A DNA stretch of 64,000 nt from Candidatus Eiseniibacteriota bacterium. Lineage in GTDB: Bacteria > Eisenbacteria > RBG-16-71-46 > CAIMUX01. A model generated the notes under the pieces. That model saw only the letters and a list, made by a program, of their open reading frames with translations. It searched no databases and was not told where the DNA came from. This document shows, one piece after another, positions 45,462-54,190 of this stretch. Position numbers and translations under genes: made by a program. The stretch's first letter is position 1, and every line of letters starts with the position of its first letter. The DNA is taken from assembly GCA_020633975.1 (NCBI GenBank), contig JACKCR010000002.1, positions 2,480,001 through 2,544,000 of the forward strand, written 5' to 3'.

Positions 45462-46475
45462 TCAGTGCAGGAGCACGACTCGCTGGAACTTGTTTCCGGC
45501 GCTCGTGCGGAGAACGCCCCAGTACACACCGGTCGGCGCCGGGCCGTCGAATCCGTCTCCGTTCCAGAGGATCGTGTGCTCGCCCGGTCCGATCGGCAGA
45601 TCGAACGACCAGACTCGCCGGCCAGTTACGTCATGGACGTCGAACTGGCCACGATCTGCGTTCGGCACGTCGATCGAGAACAGGATGCTTCCCACTCCGG
45701 GGTTCGCGGACGCGATCCCGACGTTGGCAGATTCGAGATCGATCGCACGCACGAAGCCCTCGAACGCATCTCGCGTCGTGGCGGTCTCGCCAGCATCGGC
45801 GCTGCCGGGAGACTCGGTGTTCGGGGCGATGGTGGGCGGCACGGGGTTGTACCCTTCCGCGCCACCGAGGCCGAGGCTCGCATACCCGACGAGAGGATCG
45901 ATCCGTCGCGTATCGTCGGCCACGGCTCCGCCGTGAGCCGGATGAGGAACGAGTTCGTAGACCGCACTCCCCTCCTCGACGTAGCCAGCCATCCAGAAGA
46001 TCTCTGTCAGACGCGAGGTCTGGGGGTCCCTCCAGGCCACTCCGGTGCCGGTGTTCGGCTCGTAGGGCCACGTCGGATCGGGAACGTCCATCATGTGTGG
46101 CCCGAGTCCGTAGTCCAGGATCGTGAGGTCACCCGTCCAACGGTGGCCAACCGCGATGGCGCGCACCCAGGGCTCGGTGTTCTCAGGGAACGCGACGAAC
46201 GCCCACCAGACCACAGGCTCTGCTCCGCGTTCCGACGTGGGGTTGAGAGCCGCGATCCGCGCGCCACAATCCGTCCCATCGTCCCAGTTCGGACACGCCA
46301 TACCGGACCTCATGTCGAAGTCGCTGTCGGCTTTCGTGTACTCGACGGAGTCATCCGTGTGAAGCAGGAGTACACCATTCTGGTTACGTTCTGCCCATAC
46401 CGGACTCGAGAGGATCAGTGTGAACGCAGTGGCGAGGAGGCACTGGGTGTGCCAGGCAGGGGGACGGATCCGCAT
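45462..46475 (-). CDS. Secreted protein with C-terminal FlgD-like module
   Basis: A 337-residue protein with a signal peptide (about 1-28, ending VWA). The middle part has paired Cys (CPNWDDGTDC) and strands typical of a beta-sandwich surface protein; I recognise no named domain there. Residues about 250-337 form a FlgD-like/T9SS-type C-terminal module: QFDVHDVTGRRVWSFDLPIG, HTILWNGDGFDG and PTGVYWGVLRTSAG. This tail recurs in three other proteins of the window and probably directs export or surface attachment. AAAGGAGA precedes ATG 46475. Confidence 0.85.
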   Translation of the reverse strand: MRIRPPAWHTQCLLATAFTLILSSPVWAERNQNGVLLLHTDDSVEYTKADSDFDMRSGMACPNWDDGTDCGARIAALNPTSERGAEPVVWWAFVAFPENTEPWVRAIAVGHRWTGDLTILDYGLGPHMMDVPDPTWPYEPNTGTGVAWRDPQTSRLTEIFWMAGYVEEGSAVYELVPHPAHGGAVADDTRRIDPLVGYASLGLGGAEGYNPVPPTIAPNTESPGSADAGETATTRDAFEGFVRAIDLESANVGIASANPGVGSILFSIDVPNADRGQFDVHDVTGRRVWSFDLPIGPGEHTILWNGDGFDGPAPTGVYWGVLRTSAGNKFQRVVLLH

Positions 46476-46580
46476 CTGAATCTCCTTTCGACGACCCGGC
46501 AGAGAGGAGATTCGAGGAACTGGATCGGACGCGACCGAGGGCGCACCGACCCGTGAAAGCACCAAGGGGTACAAACAGAA

Positions 46581-46611
46581 GCCTAGCCTCAGCACGACGC
46601 CGAGGCTAGGC
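46581..46611 (-). terminator. Terminator of the secreted M1 peptidase gene
   Basis: A perfect 10-bp stem (GCCTAGCCTC/GAGGCTAGGC) with an 11-base loop, followed on the minus strand by TTCTGTTTGT. It lies 93 bases after the peptidase stop codon. TTTT also follows on the plus strand, but no plus-strand gene ends nearby. Confidence 0.7.
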
Positions 46612-46703
46612 CGATTTTGCAGCCCCCGTGGCCGCTCTCGAGTGTGGCTGCGAGTCGCTAGGGCCCGGACGGACGAGACGATCGCGCCCGTCCGGTCATA
46701 CCG

Positions 46704-49553
46704 TTACTGAACGCGGAGCAGTTTCACGCGATCCTCGCCCGCACCCGCGACCACGCGGGCGAAGTAGACACCGGCGGCGACGGAGTGGCCAGCGTCGTCG
46801 ATTCCGTCCCAACGCAGCGTGTGCGTCCCGGCGCTGAACGGTCCGCTCGCCAACGTCCGCACGCGGCGGCCTGCCACGTCGAGCACGTCGACGCGGGCAT
46901 CACTTGCAGTGCCGAGGCCGAAGCGGATCGTGGTCCCGTCGGAGAACGGGTTGGGCCCGACCGAATCGAATCCGAAGGAGACGGAGGCGGCATCTCCAGG
47001 AACGTCCACCGGCGACTTGCCGAAGTACTGCTGGAAGATGCGCATCACGTTCGTGCTGAGGTCCGATGCGTTCCAGCGATAGGGACGCCCTGCCAGGAAT
47101 GCGAGACGTCCGCCGTCAGGATTGAACTCACCACCACCTGGCGGAACCACGACGGCTCCCATTCCGAGGTTCGGATTGAATCCGGCGTCGGCTTCGTAGA
47201 GAAGCGTCGTGTTCGCACCGACGGCGGTGTCGAACGGAACCGTGAAGCTCTGTGTGCCGATCCGTCCGATGTTCGTGAATCCGGGTTCGACGGCGATGCA
47301 GTCGAAGACCGAAACGGTGCTCAGGAGATCGACGCCGAGGTAGCCCTGGAACACCTCGTTGAGGAACTGGTCCGCCATGCGCGAGAGGAGGAGGACGTTT
47401 CCGCCCGCCTGTAGGTACGCGTACATCGGCGTGTCGAGCCAGCCGGCGAGGTCTCCGTCGAAGTTGTTCCCAACCCAGATGACGTGCTCGTACTCGCCGA
47501 GGATGTCGCCAGGAACGGCACCGTGTCCGCGGGCCGCCGGGAGCGTAGAGGGGTACCCACCTGTTGGCTCAGCGAAGTAGTCCCAGAACTCGATCTCGAG
47601 GTCACCCCAGAACGCCTGTGCTTCGTAGGCGTTCACGATCTCGTTGCCGTAGGTGTCCCAGCTCACGCCGTTCACGAGAAGGATGCCTTTGGTGAAGGTG
47701 GGAGTCGCGATCGGCGCCATCACCTGGCGAAGGATCCAGTGATCCGGATCGAGGTCCACCGAGAGCGGTTGGTCCGTGACCGTGAGCTGGTAGTTCGCGG
47801 TCGCTTGATCGTTCTGGATGACGAAGGTCTCGGTGCCCGACGCGGTCGTGACGACGATATCGATCGGCATCGTGAAGATCTGGCCGGTCTGGACCTGATC
47901 GATCTGAAGGTCGAGCGTCCAATCGGCCGCGACCGGAGTGGCGGACCAATCGTAGGAGTAGATCGGGAAGCCTTCGCCGTAGATCCACTGCTGGAAGTAG
48001 GCGTCGAGGTCGAGTCCGGACACCGACTCGGCAACGTCACGGAACTCCTCGGTCGTCGCGGAGTCGTAGCCGTACATGTTCCGGTAGATCGCGAGCGTTC
48101 CGAAGAAGTCGTCGTCGCCGAGCACGTGACGGAGCATGTGGAGGACCCACGAGCCCTTGTTGTAGGAGAGGTTCGAGTCGAAGATCGCGTTGAAGTTCGA
48201 GAGGTCTTCGACATAGACGGTACCGGGGCCGAAGTACGCGCTCGAGGCCATGTCGGCGAAGTAGGCTTCCTGCCCGTAGGCTTCTTCGAACCAAAGCGCC
48301 TCGCCGTAGGTCGCAAAGCCCTCATTCAGCCAAACGTGGTTGTAGGTGTCGCACGTGACCATGTCGCCCCACCACTGGTGGGTGAGTTCGTGCGCGACGA
48401 TGCTCTCGAAGTACGCGCCGAGGCTCGTGCAGGTCTGGTGCTCCATGCCGCCACCGAAGAGCGACTCGTTGTGGCCATACTTCTCTGCCGAGAAGGGATA
48501 CTCGCCGAAGAGCCCCTCGTACACGCCCATCATGTCGTCGACGAGAGCGTTGGCCGGGGCGTTGTTTCCGACCTGGGACGGGAAGTCGTAGAAGACGAGC
48601 GGTACGGTGTCGCCCCCGATCGAGTCGTACGACCCGGTCGAGACGGAGTACGGGTAGACGCCGACCTGCACGAGGTAGGTGGCGATCGGGTAGGACGAGT
48701 TCCAGTGCGCGGTGGCGACGGTACCGTTGTCCGTTTCCGACACGAGCACGCCGTTGCTCACGATCTTGTTGCCGGCGGGAGCCGTCACCCGGATGTCGAC
48801 CTCGTCGGCCTTGTCCGACGGCCAGTCCTTGCTCGGCCACCAGGTGCGGGCGCCGTAGGGCTGAGAGAGCGTCCAGATCATCGGACTGCCGCCGAAGCTG
48901 TCGAAGAAGAACGCCTCGTTGCGCGGACGTCCCGAGTAGGAGACGACGAGCTCGACTTCTTCCTCGTTCGTGTAGGCGCGATCGAGCGCCACGGTGAGAA
49001 GGTCGTTTGCGAGAGTCCACGTGGTGGCGACGCCGCCAGAGGTGATCCCGGAGACCGTCATATTGTCGGCGAAGTCGAGCTCCATCTCGGTGAGCGGTCC
49101 GTCGACGACGGTCGCACGCATGGTCGTGACTGCGGAGGTGATCGTCGGCACGGACGGATCGAGGTTCAGCTCGATGTCGAAGTACGTCTGGTCGAACTTG
49201 TCCTGATTCGCGCTCGGGATCCTCGCCATCCCCGACTCGAACGCGAGATCACGGGCCGCCGCGGCCGCCTTCTGGTGGGCGAGGAACCGCGAAACGTCCC
49301 AAGGCTGGACAGCCTCCCCGGACCAACCCGATGCGGGATCCGCCGGAAGGGGCGCGAGGGCGCGGTTGAGGTTCCCGTCGGCACCGAGCACCATCCCGGA
49401 CTGGGGCGTGTGGGGTGCGGCCATCTCGACGTCCTCTGCCGAAGCGGAGGCGGATTGCGGAGCGGCGAGCAGGGCCAGGGTGAGGGGAACGAAGGACAGG
49501 AGCGTGAGAGAACGCAGGACGATTCCGCGCGTCTCGAGGGGCTCGGACACCAT
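46704..49553 (-). CDS. Secreted M1-family aminopeptidase with C-terminal FlgD-like module
   Basis: A 949-residue exported metallopeptidase. The signal peptide spans about 1-38. The N-terminal beta domain precedes the catalytic domain with the exopeptidase loop GGGMEHQ (about 355), zinc motif HELTH (388-392) and third ligand Glu411 exactly 18 residues on (WLNEGFATY); the catalytic Tyr is in LSYNKGSWVL. A domain of about 200 residues, glutamine-amidotransferase-like in rhythm (ILLVNGVSWDTYGNE ... VIWVGNNFDGD), follows. Residues about 865-949 are the FlgD-like tail (VGPNPFSDGTTIRFGL, GRRVRTLASG, GVYFARVVAG). ATG 49553 is preceded by GGAGG. Its role is probably extracellular peptide digestion. 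Confidence 0.94.
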   Translation of the reverse strand: MVSEPLETRGIVLRSLTLLSFVPLTLALLAAPQSASASAEDVEMAAPHTPQSGMVLGADGNLNRALAPLPADPASGWSGEAVQPWDVSRFLAHQKAAAAARDLAFESGMARIPSANQDKFDQTYFDIELNLDPSVPTITSAVTTMRATVVDGPLTEMELDFADNMTVSGITSGGVATTWTLANDLLTVALDRAYTNEEEVELVVSYSGRPRNEAFFFDSFGGSPMIWTLSQPYGARTWWPSKDWPSDKADEVDIRVTAPAGNKIVSNGVLVSETDNGTVATAHWNSSYPIATYLVQVGVYPYSVSTGSYDSIGGDTVPLVFYDFPSQVGNNAPANALVDDMMGVYEGLFGEYPFSAEKYGHNESLFGGGMEHQTCTSLGAYFESIVAHELTHQWWGDMVTCDTYNHVWLNEGFATYGEALWFEEAYGQEAYFADMASSAYFGPGTVYVEDLSNFNAIFDSNLSYNKGSWVLHMLRHVLGDDDFFGTLAIYRNMYGYDSATTEEFRDVAESVSGLDLDAYFQQWIYGEGFPIYSYDWSATPVAADWTLDLQIDQVQTGQIFTMPIDIVVTTASGTETFVIQNDQATANYQLTVTDQPLSVDLDPDHWILRQVMAPIATPTFTKGILLVNGVSWDTYGNEIVNAYEAQAFWGDLEIEFWDYFAEPTGGYPSTLPAARGHGAVPGDILGEYEHVIWVGNNFDGDLAGWLDTPMYAYLQAGGNVLLLSRMADQFLNEVFQGYLGVDLLSTVSVFDCIAVEPGFTNIGRIGTQSFTVPFDTAVGANTTLLYEADAGFNPNLGMGAVVVPPGGGEFNPDGGRLAFLAGRPYRWNASDLSTNVMRIFQQYFGKSPVDVPGDAASVSFGFDSVGPNPFSDGTTIRFGLGTASDARVDVLDVAGRRVRTLASGPFSAGTHTLRWDGIDDAGHSVAAGVYFARVVAGAGEDRVKLLRVQ

Positions 49554-49692
49554 GAGGGCCTCCAGCGGTGTTGTCGTGCGCCCGTTTTGGGGATCGGGCG
49601 CGAGTGGGTTCGGACCCGGGACAGGACCCGGGGTCGGCGAGGCGCGTCGTCTGCAGCGGACACGCACCCGATAAGAATAGCACGTGGAGACG

Positions 49693-52596
49693 CTACTTCC
49701 GCTTGAAGATCCCCTTCAGTACGCCCTTCACCTCCTCCTCGAGCTTCCCGGCGAGAGAGTCCGGCTGGCTTGCTCCGGAAGAGTCTGTCTTGGGGCCAGG
49801 GAGGAGATCATCCAAGGTGTCCTTCGCTCGCTTCTTCGCCTCGTCTTCCAGCTTCTTCTGGAGAGCTTCCTTCTCCGCTTCCAGCTGCTGCTCGAGCTTC
49901 TTCTTCTCCGCGTCGAGCTGTTCCTGGGCGCGAGCGCGGGCCCGGTCGGTCAGCCTGCCGTCATCGACCTGGACCGATGGTTTGGCGGCGGGTCCGCTCA
50001 CCGTGATCGGAAGGAGTACCGGCTCTCCGGGTTTGCCGAGGAGGACGTCGGCCACGGCAGCAGGAAGCTTGGAGCGCAGTTGCGCCGTGCGGTTCGCCGG
50101 GACGAGAAGGTCGGCGTCGAGGCGGACGTCGCCTGCGATCGAACTCCACCCGCTCCCGCTCAGAGTGAAGTCTCCAGCCTTGATCAGCACCTTCTCGAAC
50201 TCGACGCGTCCGTCTCGCACCTTGAACGGTTGGAGCCAGTCGTGGATCGGCAGCGTGCGGAGATCGGACTGGCCGAGGTAGCCGGCGAGCGCGGTCTGGA
50301 TCGGATGCCCAGTGATCTTTCCACCTTCCATCTCGAGGTTGCCGAGAGAGGTGAGCGTTCGGAGGTCGAGCTGGAAGGTCTCGTCGAGCGAACCCTTCGT
50401 CTGCGCCGCGAGATCCACGGTGCCTTGAACGAATCCGCCGAGTCCGGAGAGCTTCGAGAGGCCGGGATTGTCCGTGAAGAAGCGAGACGCCTCGAGCGCC
50501 GTCGCCTGCACGCCGAGGTCGAACGCGGGGTTCTTTGGGTTGCGGATATCCACCGAACCGATCGCGGCGAGCTTCCCTCCAAACGCTTCGAGGTCCATTC
50601 CGTCGATCCGGATCCGGCCGGCGTCGAGCGCACCGCGTCCATCGACGTGCGTCCAATCCATCTCGCGGACGCGCGCCGTCCCGATCTGGAGGCGGATCGG
50701 CCCTTCCAGTCGCGAGAGGAAGCCTGCGAAAACCTCGAAACCGGACGGCGTTCCGGTGGCTGCAGAAGAGGATCCAGAATTGGAACCGGTGCCGGAGTTG
50801 GCTCCCGACTTGGATCCCGCACTGCCGCTACTCGCCCCCGCACCACTTCCGCTGGTCGACATGCCCGCTCCCGCAGGCGGCGCCAAGGCGTCGAGGTCGA
50901 GACGCTCGGACCTCACGACGAGATCCGCGCGCGACGTTCCCGGTCGATCGAACGACCGGGGATCGAGGACCCAGAAGTTCGCGACCTTGCCGTCGATCGC
51001 GATGTCGCTGTCGCCCATTCGGAAGGAGAGCGCGGACACTTCGAGTTCACGGCCACGGACCGCGGCAGTGCCGTTCATCGCTTCGACCGGTTGCTCGATC
51101 CCGCGGACAGCGACGTTCTCGAGTGCGACGGTCCCGATCGGATCGAGTGTCTCGGCCGGGTCCTTGCCCTCGACGATCGTTCCCCGCACGACGAGCTGAA
51201 CGTCGGCTCGGCCGGACAGCTCGCCCGACTTGGGGTCATGAGGGGCGAGCGCGGAGAGGAGTGCGAGATCGAGGTCGCCGTCGAGCGCCAGATCCACTTT
51301 AGGGAGCGTCTGGTAGTTCTCGACCGTTCCGCGAGCCTCGATCGAGGAACCGGCGGCACGTGCGGACAGCCGCTCGATCGCGACGGACCGTGGGTCGACG
51401 CTCAACTTGGCGAGAAGCTGATCGATCGCAGTCGGCAGCGCTCCTCCTTCGAGGTGACCGTCGGAGAGATCGAGGCTCAACGAGAACTCCGGCACGTCTC
51501 CCGGACGGAGCGGTCCGGTGACCGAGCCGGTGACCCGAAGCGATCCGCTCGAACGAAGGCCCTCGGTGCGCGAGACCCACGCGCTCGGCAAGAGGCCGAC
51601 GATGTTCTCGATCCGACCGGGGCCGCCGGAGAACGTGAGGTCCAGCACGGGAACGATCTCGTCGCTTTGCGCACCGGTCTGGAGGCCACCGACGGTTCCC
51701 GACACTTCGACCGGAAGTCCGCCGAGGTCGAGCTCAGCGCTCTCGATGCGGAGGTCGCCCGAGTTGGGATCGAACCGGAGAGACTTCTCGAGGACCGCGG
51801 GAAGTCCGTCGCCGAACGAGCCCGTCGGAGTATCGAGTCGCCACGCGGGTGCCTCGGTCTTGCCCGTGAGGTGGACGACACCGTCGACTGCGATGTCCGC
51901 CTCGAGCTCCTCCCGAACGTGGTCCATGGAGAAGAGCGGGGAGCCGTCCTTGTGGACGCGGAGCTGGAGGTCGCTCAGGACGAGCGATTCGACCCGGACG
52001 GATACGTTCGGGCCGCCCTCGCGTCCAGGACTCCTGGCAGCGCCAGCGCCGTCCCCGGGCCGGGAGTTCGCTCCTTTGCCGGAACCCGCGCCGTCCCCCG
52101 AGCCATCGGAAGAGTGCTTGCCGTCGCCTCCGGAGGGACCGTCGGTCTGGCCGTCGCCGCTGCCGTCGCCGCGGCCTTCCCCGGAGCCGTGGGCGGGTCC
52201 GCCGCCGCGCTGCCCTGCGGCGAGCGCTTCGAGCCAGACGTCGACGACGAGCCCGTCCGCAGTGGCCCGGACGACCTCGACTTCCTTCCGGAAGAGCGGC
52301 CTCAGGGCCACGGCGAGATCGAGGCTGTTCGCGGAGATCTCCGTCTCCGTCGCGGAGGTGCCCTCCTCGTTCACCGACCGATCCCGACCCAAACGAATGT
52401 TCTCTGCATGGACCTGGGGAAGCGGCCGAAGGCCGAATGTCACCTCGCCGATCTCCACGGATCGGCCCAGGCGGGCCGACAGAGCTGTCTCGAGGCGGGC
52501 CCGGAGGGCATCGCTGGAAATCAGGCGCGGAACCACCAGGGGGACCAGGAGAAGCAGCCCTGCCAGCACCAAGATCCCGATTCCAACTCGCTTCAT
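49693..52596 (-). CDS. AsmA-family protein
   Basis: A 967-residue protein with an N-terminal membrane helix (about 5-25) and a large periplasmic part. The start matches the AsmA family: RLISSDALRARLETALSARLGRSVEIGEVTFGLRPLPQV. The AsmA-like C-terminal half (about 640-850) includes LRTLTSLGNLEMEGGKITGHPIQTALAGYLG. Two Gly/Ser/Asp-rich inserts (about 165-230 and 570-610) and a Lys/Glu-rich coiled coil near the C-terminus are unusual. AsmA relatives form lipid-conducting bridges between inner and outer membranes, so this fits a diderm cell. ATG 52596 has AAGGAG upstream; the frame extends further but without a start signal. Confidence 0.9.
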   Translation of the reverse strand: MKRVGIGILVLAGLLLLVPLVVPRLISSDALRARLETALSARLGRSVEIGEVTFGLRPLPQVHAENIRLGRDRSVNEEGTSATETEISANSLDLAVALRPLFRKEVEVVRATADGLVVDVWLEALAAGQRGGGPAHGSGEGRGDGSGDGQTDGPSGGDGKHSSDGSGDGAGSGKGANSRPGDGAGAARSPGREGGPNVSVRVESLVLSDLQLRVHKDGSPLFSMDHVREELEADIAVDGVVHLTGKTEAPAWRLDTPTGSFGDGLPAVLEKSLRFDPNSGDLRIESAELDLGGLPVEVSGTVGGLQTGAQSDEIVPVLDLTFSGGPGRIENIVGLLPSAWVSRTEGLRSSGSLRVTGSVTGPLRPGDVPEFSLSLDLSDGHLEGGALPTAIDQLLAKLSVDPRSVAIERLSARAAGSSIEARGTVENYQTLPKVDLALDGDLDLALLSALAPHDPKSGELSGRADVQLVVRGTIVEGKDPAETLDPIGTVALENVAVRGIEQPVEAMNGTAAVRGRELEVSALSFRMGDSDIAIDGKVANFWVLDPRSFDRPGTSRADLVVRSERLDLDALAPPAGAGMSTSGSGAGASSGSAGSKSGANSGTGSNSGSSSAATGTPSGFEVFAGFLSRLEGPIRLQIGTARVREMDWTHVDGRGALDAGRIRIDGMDLEAFGGKLAAIGSVDIRNPKNPAFDLGVQATALEASRFFTDNPGLSKLSGLGGFVQGTVDLAAQTKGSLDETFQLDLRTLTSLGNLEMEGGKITGHPIQTALAGYLGQSDLRTLPIHDWLQPFKVRDGRVEFEKVLIKAGDFTLSGSGWSSIAGDVRLDADLLVPANRTAQLRSKLPAAVADVLLGKPGEPVLLPITVSGPAAKPSVQVDDGRLTDRARARAQEQLDAEKKKLEQQLEAEKEALQKKLEDEAKKRAKDTLDDLLPGPKTDSSGASQPDSLAGKLEEEVKGVLKGIFKRK

Positions 52597-52655
52597 TCCA
52601 ACTCCTTCGATTTCCGTAGCAACTTCTGCGCTCTCCGCCGCGATATGTCGGATGT

Positions 52656-52700
52656 CACCGGGAACTCCCGGTGTGGGGAGATCCCGAACGTCGGGACCCC
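52656..52700. other. Two adjacent hairpins in the divergent region
   Basis: CACCGGG-AACT-CCCGGTG (52656-52673) is a perfect 7-bp hairpin. Immediately after it, GGGG-AGA-TCCCGA-ACG-TCGGGA-CCCC (52675-52700) forms a bulged 10-bp hairpin followed by AAAAA. They lie 60-105 bases upstream of the AsmA start codon and 79 bases upstream of the small-gene cassette. No T-run follows on the plus strand. Confidence 0.5.
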
Positions 52701-52778
52701 AAAAACCCCTTCCGGCACTGCGCGGGGCTTCGGTAGTCTCGCCAACTGACGGCCGGACCATAGGATACGGAGTGCACT

Positions 52779-53048
52779 GTGAACGACAAGTCACCAAACG
52801 AAGAGCTTCGGGACTATCCGATCCTCCGTGCGCTCCTGACGGACCAAGCTCAGTACACCTCTCTTCGCGAGAAGTGCCTCCGAACCTGCCGGACTCTGGA
52901 CGACCTGGTCCAATCCGGGAGTGGCGAGGAGAAGGAGTCGGCCCAGAAGATCCTCAACGCCTATGGTCATGCCCTCGGATTCCTCGACGAGATCGTCGTG
53001 GCCCGTGATCGGGTGCTGGAAGAACACGAGACTGGAGGCATCCGATGA
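52779..53048 (+). CDS. Small helical protein, first gene of a four-gene cassette
   Basis: An 89-residue, almost entirely helical, charged protein without signal or membrane segment (ELRDYPILRALLTDQAQYTSL ... SAQKILNAYGHALGFLDEIV). The start is GTG 52779; no strong ribosome site. Its stop overlaps the next ATG (ATGA). I do not recognise the family. By position and size it could correspond to a YscE-type co-chaperone of a type III needle chaperone; this is a weak inference from gene order only. Confidence 0.7.
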   Translation: MNDKSPNEELRDYPILRALLTDQAQYTSLREKCLRTCRTLDDLVQSGSGEEKESAQKILNAYGHALGFLDEIVVARDRVLEEHETGGIR

Positions 53049-53359
53049 GCGGCATAGAGCGCACGCAGAGCAACTTCAACTACCAGCAGATCTCCGCCGA
53101 ACCGGAGATCCCTCGCGAGAGCGGCTGGAGCAAATTCGGCCGAGCGATCGGCGACGTGGCCGGCGGTGTGTTGGGCAAGCTTCCGATCGTAGGCAGCTCG
53201 CTCTCCAACATGGGCATCGACCCGAGCTTCAGCAAGCAGGAAGACCTGATCCGTCTCCAGCTCCAGATCCAACAGCAGACGCAGACGTTCTCGACGATCT
53301 CGAACATCAACAAGGCGAAGCACGATGCGGCCATGACCGCGGTTCGGAACTTCAAGTAG
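53045..53359 (+). CDS. Small protein with helical C-terminus, possibly needle- or rod-like
   Basis: A 104-residue protein. The first 55 residues are polar and Gly-rich (FGRAIGDVAGGVLGKLPIVG is a short hydrophobic patch). The last 42 residues form one amphipathic helix rich in Gln, with LQLQIQQQTQTFSTISN and a conserved-looking end AMTAVRNFK. Type III needle and inner-rod subunits are small, have a C-terminal helix and often end in a similar N-F-R/K; that likeness, together with the neighbouring TPR gene, is the basis for the suggestion. It has no signal peptide. The ATG overlaps the previous stop codon. Confidence 0.7.
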   Translation: MSGIERTQSNFNYQQISAEPEIPRESGWSKFGRAIGDVAGGVLGKLPIVGSSLSNMGIDPSFSKQEDLIRLQLQIQQQTQTFSTISNINKAKHDAAMTAVRNFK

Positions 53360-53369
53360 TCGAGGTCCC

Positions 53370-53777
53370 ATGAACGCAGCACTTCCGATCCAGGTGACGC
53401 TGGAGGAAAAGCGATTCCTCCTCGAGACGGGATTCGTCCTCCGGGACGGAGAGCGGTTTGCTCCCGCACTCGTCGTTTTCGAGGCACTCCTCGAGATCGC
53501 CGAGGAGAAGCACGTCCCCTTGGTCGGGATCGGTTCGGTCCGGTTTGCACAAGGAGACTTCGACGGCGCAATCGAGGCGTATGAAGAAGCCATCACCTGT
53601 GCGCCAGACAACGCACTCGCCCACGCACACCTTGGAGAGGCACTGGCCTTCGGTCGACACTTCGAGGAAGCGGGGCTCGCACTAGACAAAGCGATCCAAC
53701 TCGATCCAGCCGGTCGAGACGGCGGCAACATGGCGAAGACGGTCCGGCGCCTACTCGAATCCGGCCTCCTCGCGTGA
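53370..53777 (+). CDS. Small TPR protein, possible secretion chaperone
   Basis: A 135-residue soluble protein with about three TPR-like helical hairpins: FLLETGFVLRDGERFAPALVVFEAL, GIGSVRFAQGDFDGAIEAYEEAI and AHAHLGEALAFGRHFEEAGLALDKAI. Size and fold match the TPR chaperones of type III secretion (YscG, LcrH/SycD). It follows the putative needle-like gene by 10 bases and precedes the next small gene by 8, as yscG follows yscF in Yersinia. A general TPR adaptor is equally possible. Confidence 0.8.
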   Translation: MNAALPIQVTLEEKRFLLETGFVLRDGERFAPALVVFEALLEIAEEKHVPLVGIGSVRFAQGDFDGAIEAYEEAITCAPDNALAHAHLGEALAFGRHFEEAGLALDKAIQLDPAGRDGGNMAKTVRRLLESGLLA

Positions 53778-53785
53778 GGTGACTC

Positions 53786-54175
53786 ATGAAGATCGATCCA
53801 CCCAGTGGCCCAGGCTCCAAGATCCCCGAACTCCCGGACGACAAGGGCACAGGTAAGGTAGACGGCCCTGGTGCCGCACGCTTCCAAGGGAAGATGGACG
53901 ACGCCGCCGGCGCCGCCAAAGCAGAAGGCATCGACAAGATCGAGCACGCGCAGACGAGCGAGCTGCGTCAGATCCTGGGCGACATCGACGCGGGGGATCC
54001 GAACCGTCTCGAGATCGCGACCGACCGGATGGTCGATTGGGTTTTGAAGGACGCGTTCGGAGAGGACGCCCTCCAAGGCGACAAGGGCTCGGAGCTCAAG
54101 GCAGCGATCCGGAGCCAACTACTCGACGACCCGAGCCAGTCGTCACGGATCCAGAGGATTCTCGACCGTCTCTGA
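53786..54175 (+). CDS. Small soluble protein of unknown function, last gene of the cassette
   Basis: A 129-residue protein. The first 50 residues are Gly/Pro/Asp-rich and probably disordered. The remainder is helical, with RLEIATDRMVDWVLKDAFGE and LKAAIRSQLLDDPSQ. There is no signal peptide. GAGGTGA precedes the ATG. Family unknown. It ends 15 bases before the GT-C gene, so all five could be one transcript. Confidence 0.72.
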   Translation: MKIDPPSGPGSKIPELPDDKGTGKVDGPGAARFQGKMDDAAGAAKAEGIDKIEHAQTSELRQILGDIDAGDPNRLEIATDRMVDWVLKDAFGEDALQGDKGSELKAAIRSQLLDDPSQSSRIQRILDRL

Positions 54176-54190
54176 TCCCGAGAGTGGTCC

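Noticed and set aside
47484-49706. Long plus-strand frame opposite the secreted M1 peptidase
   Set aside because: Antisense shadow; composition dominated by Val/Arg/Asp/Glu as expected from reversed GC-rich codons.
49684-52749. Very long open frame (about 1000 codons) on the plus strand opposite the AsmA gene
   Set aside because: It mirrors the codon pattern of the minus-strand gene in GC-rich DNA. The translation is Arg/Asp/Glu-rich without any fold-like pattern, and the minus-strand product has a clear family, start and ribosome site.
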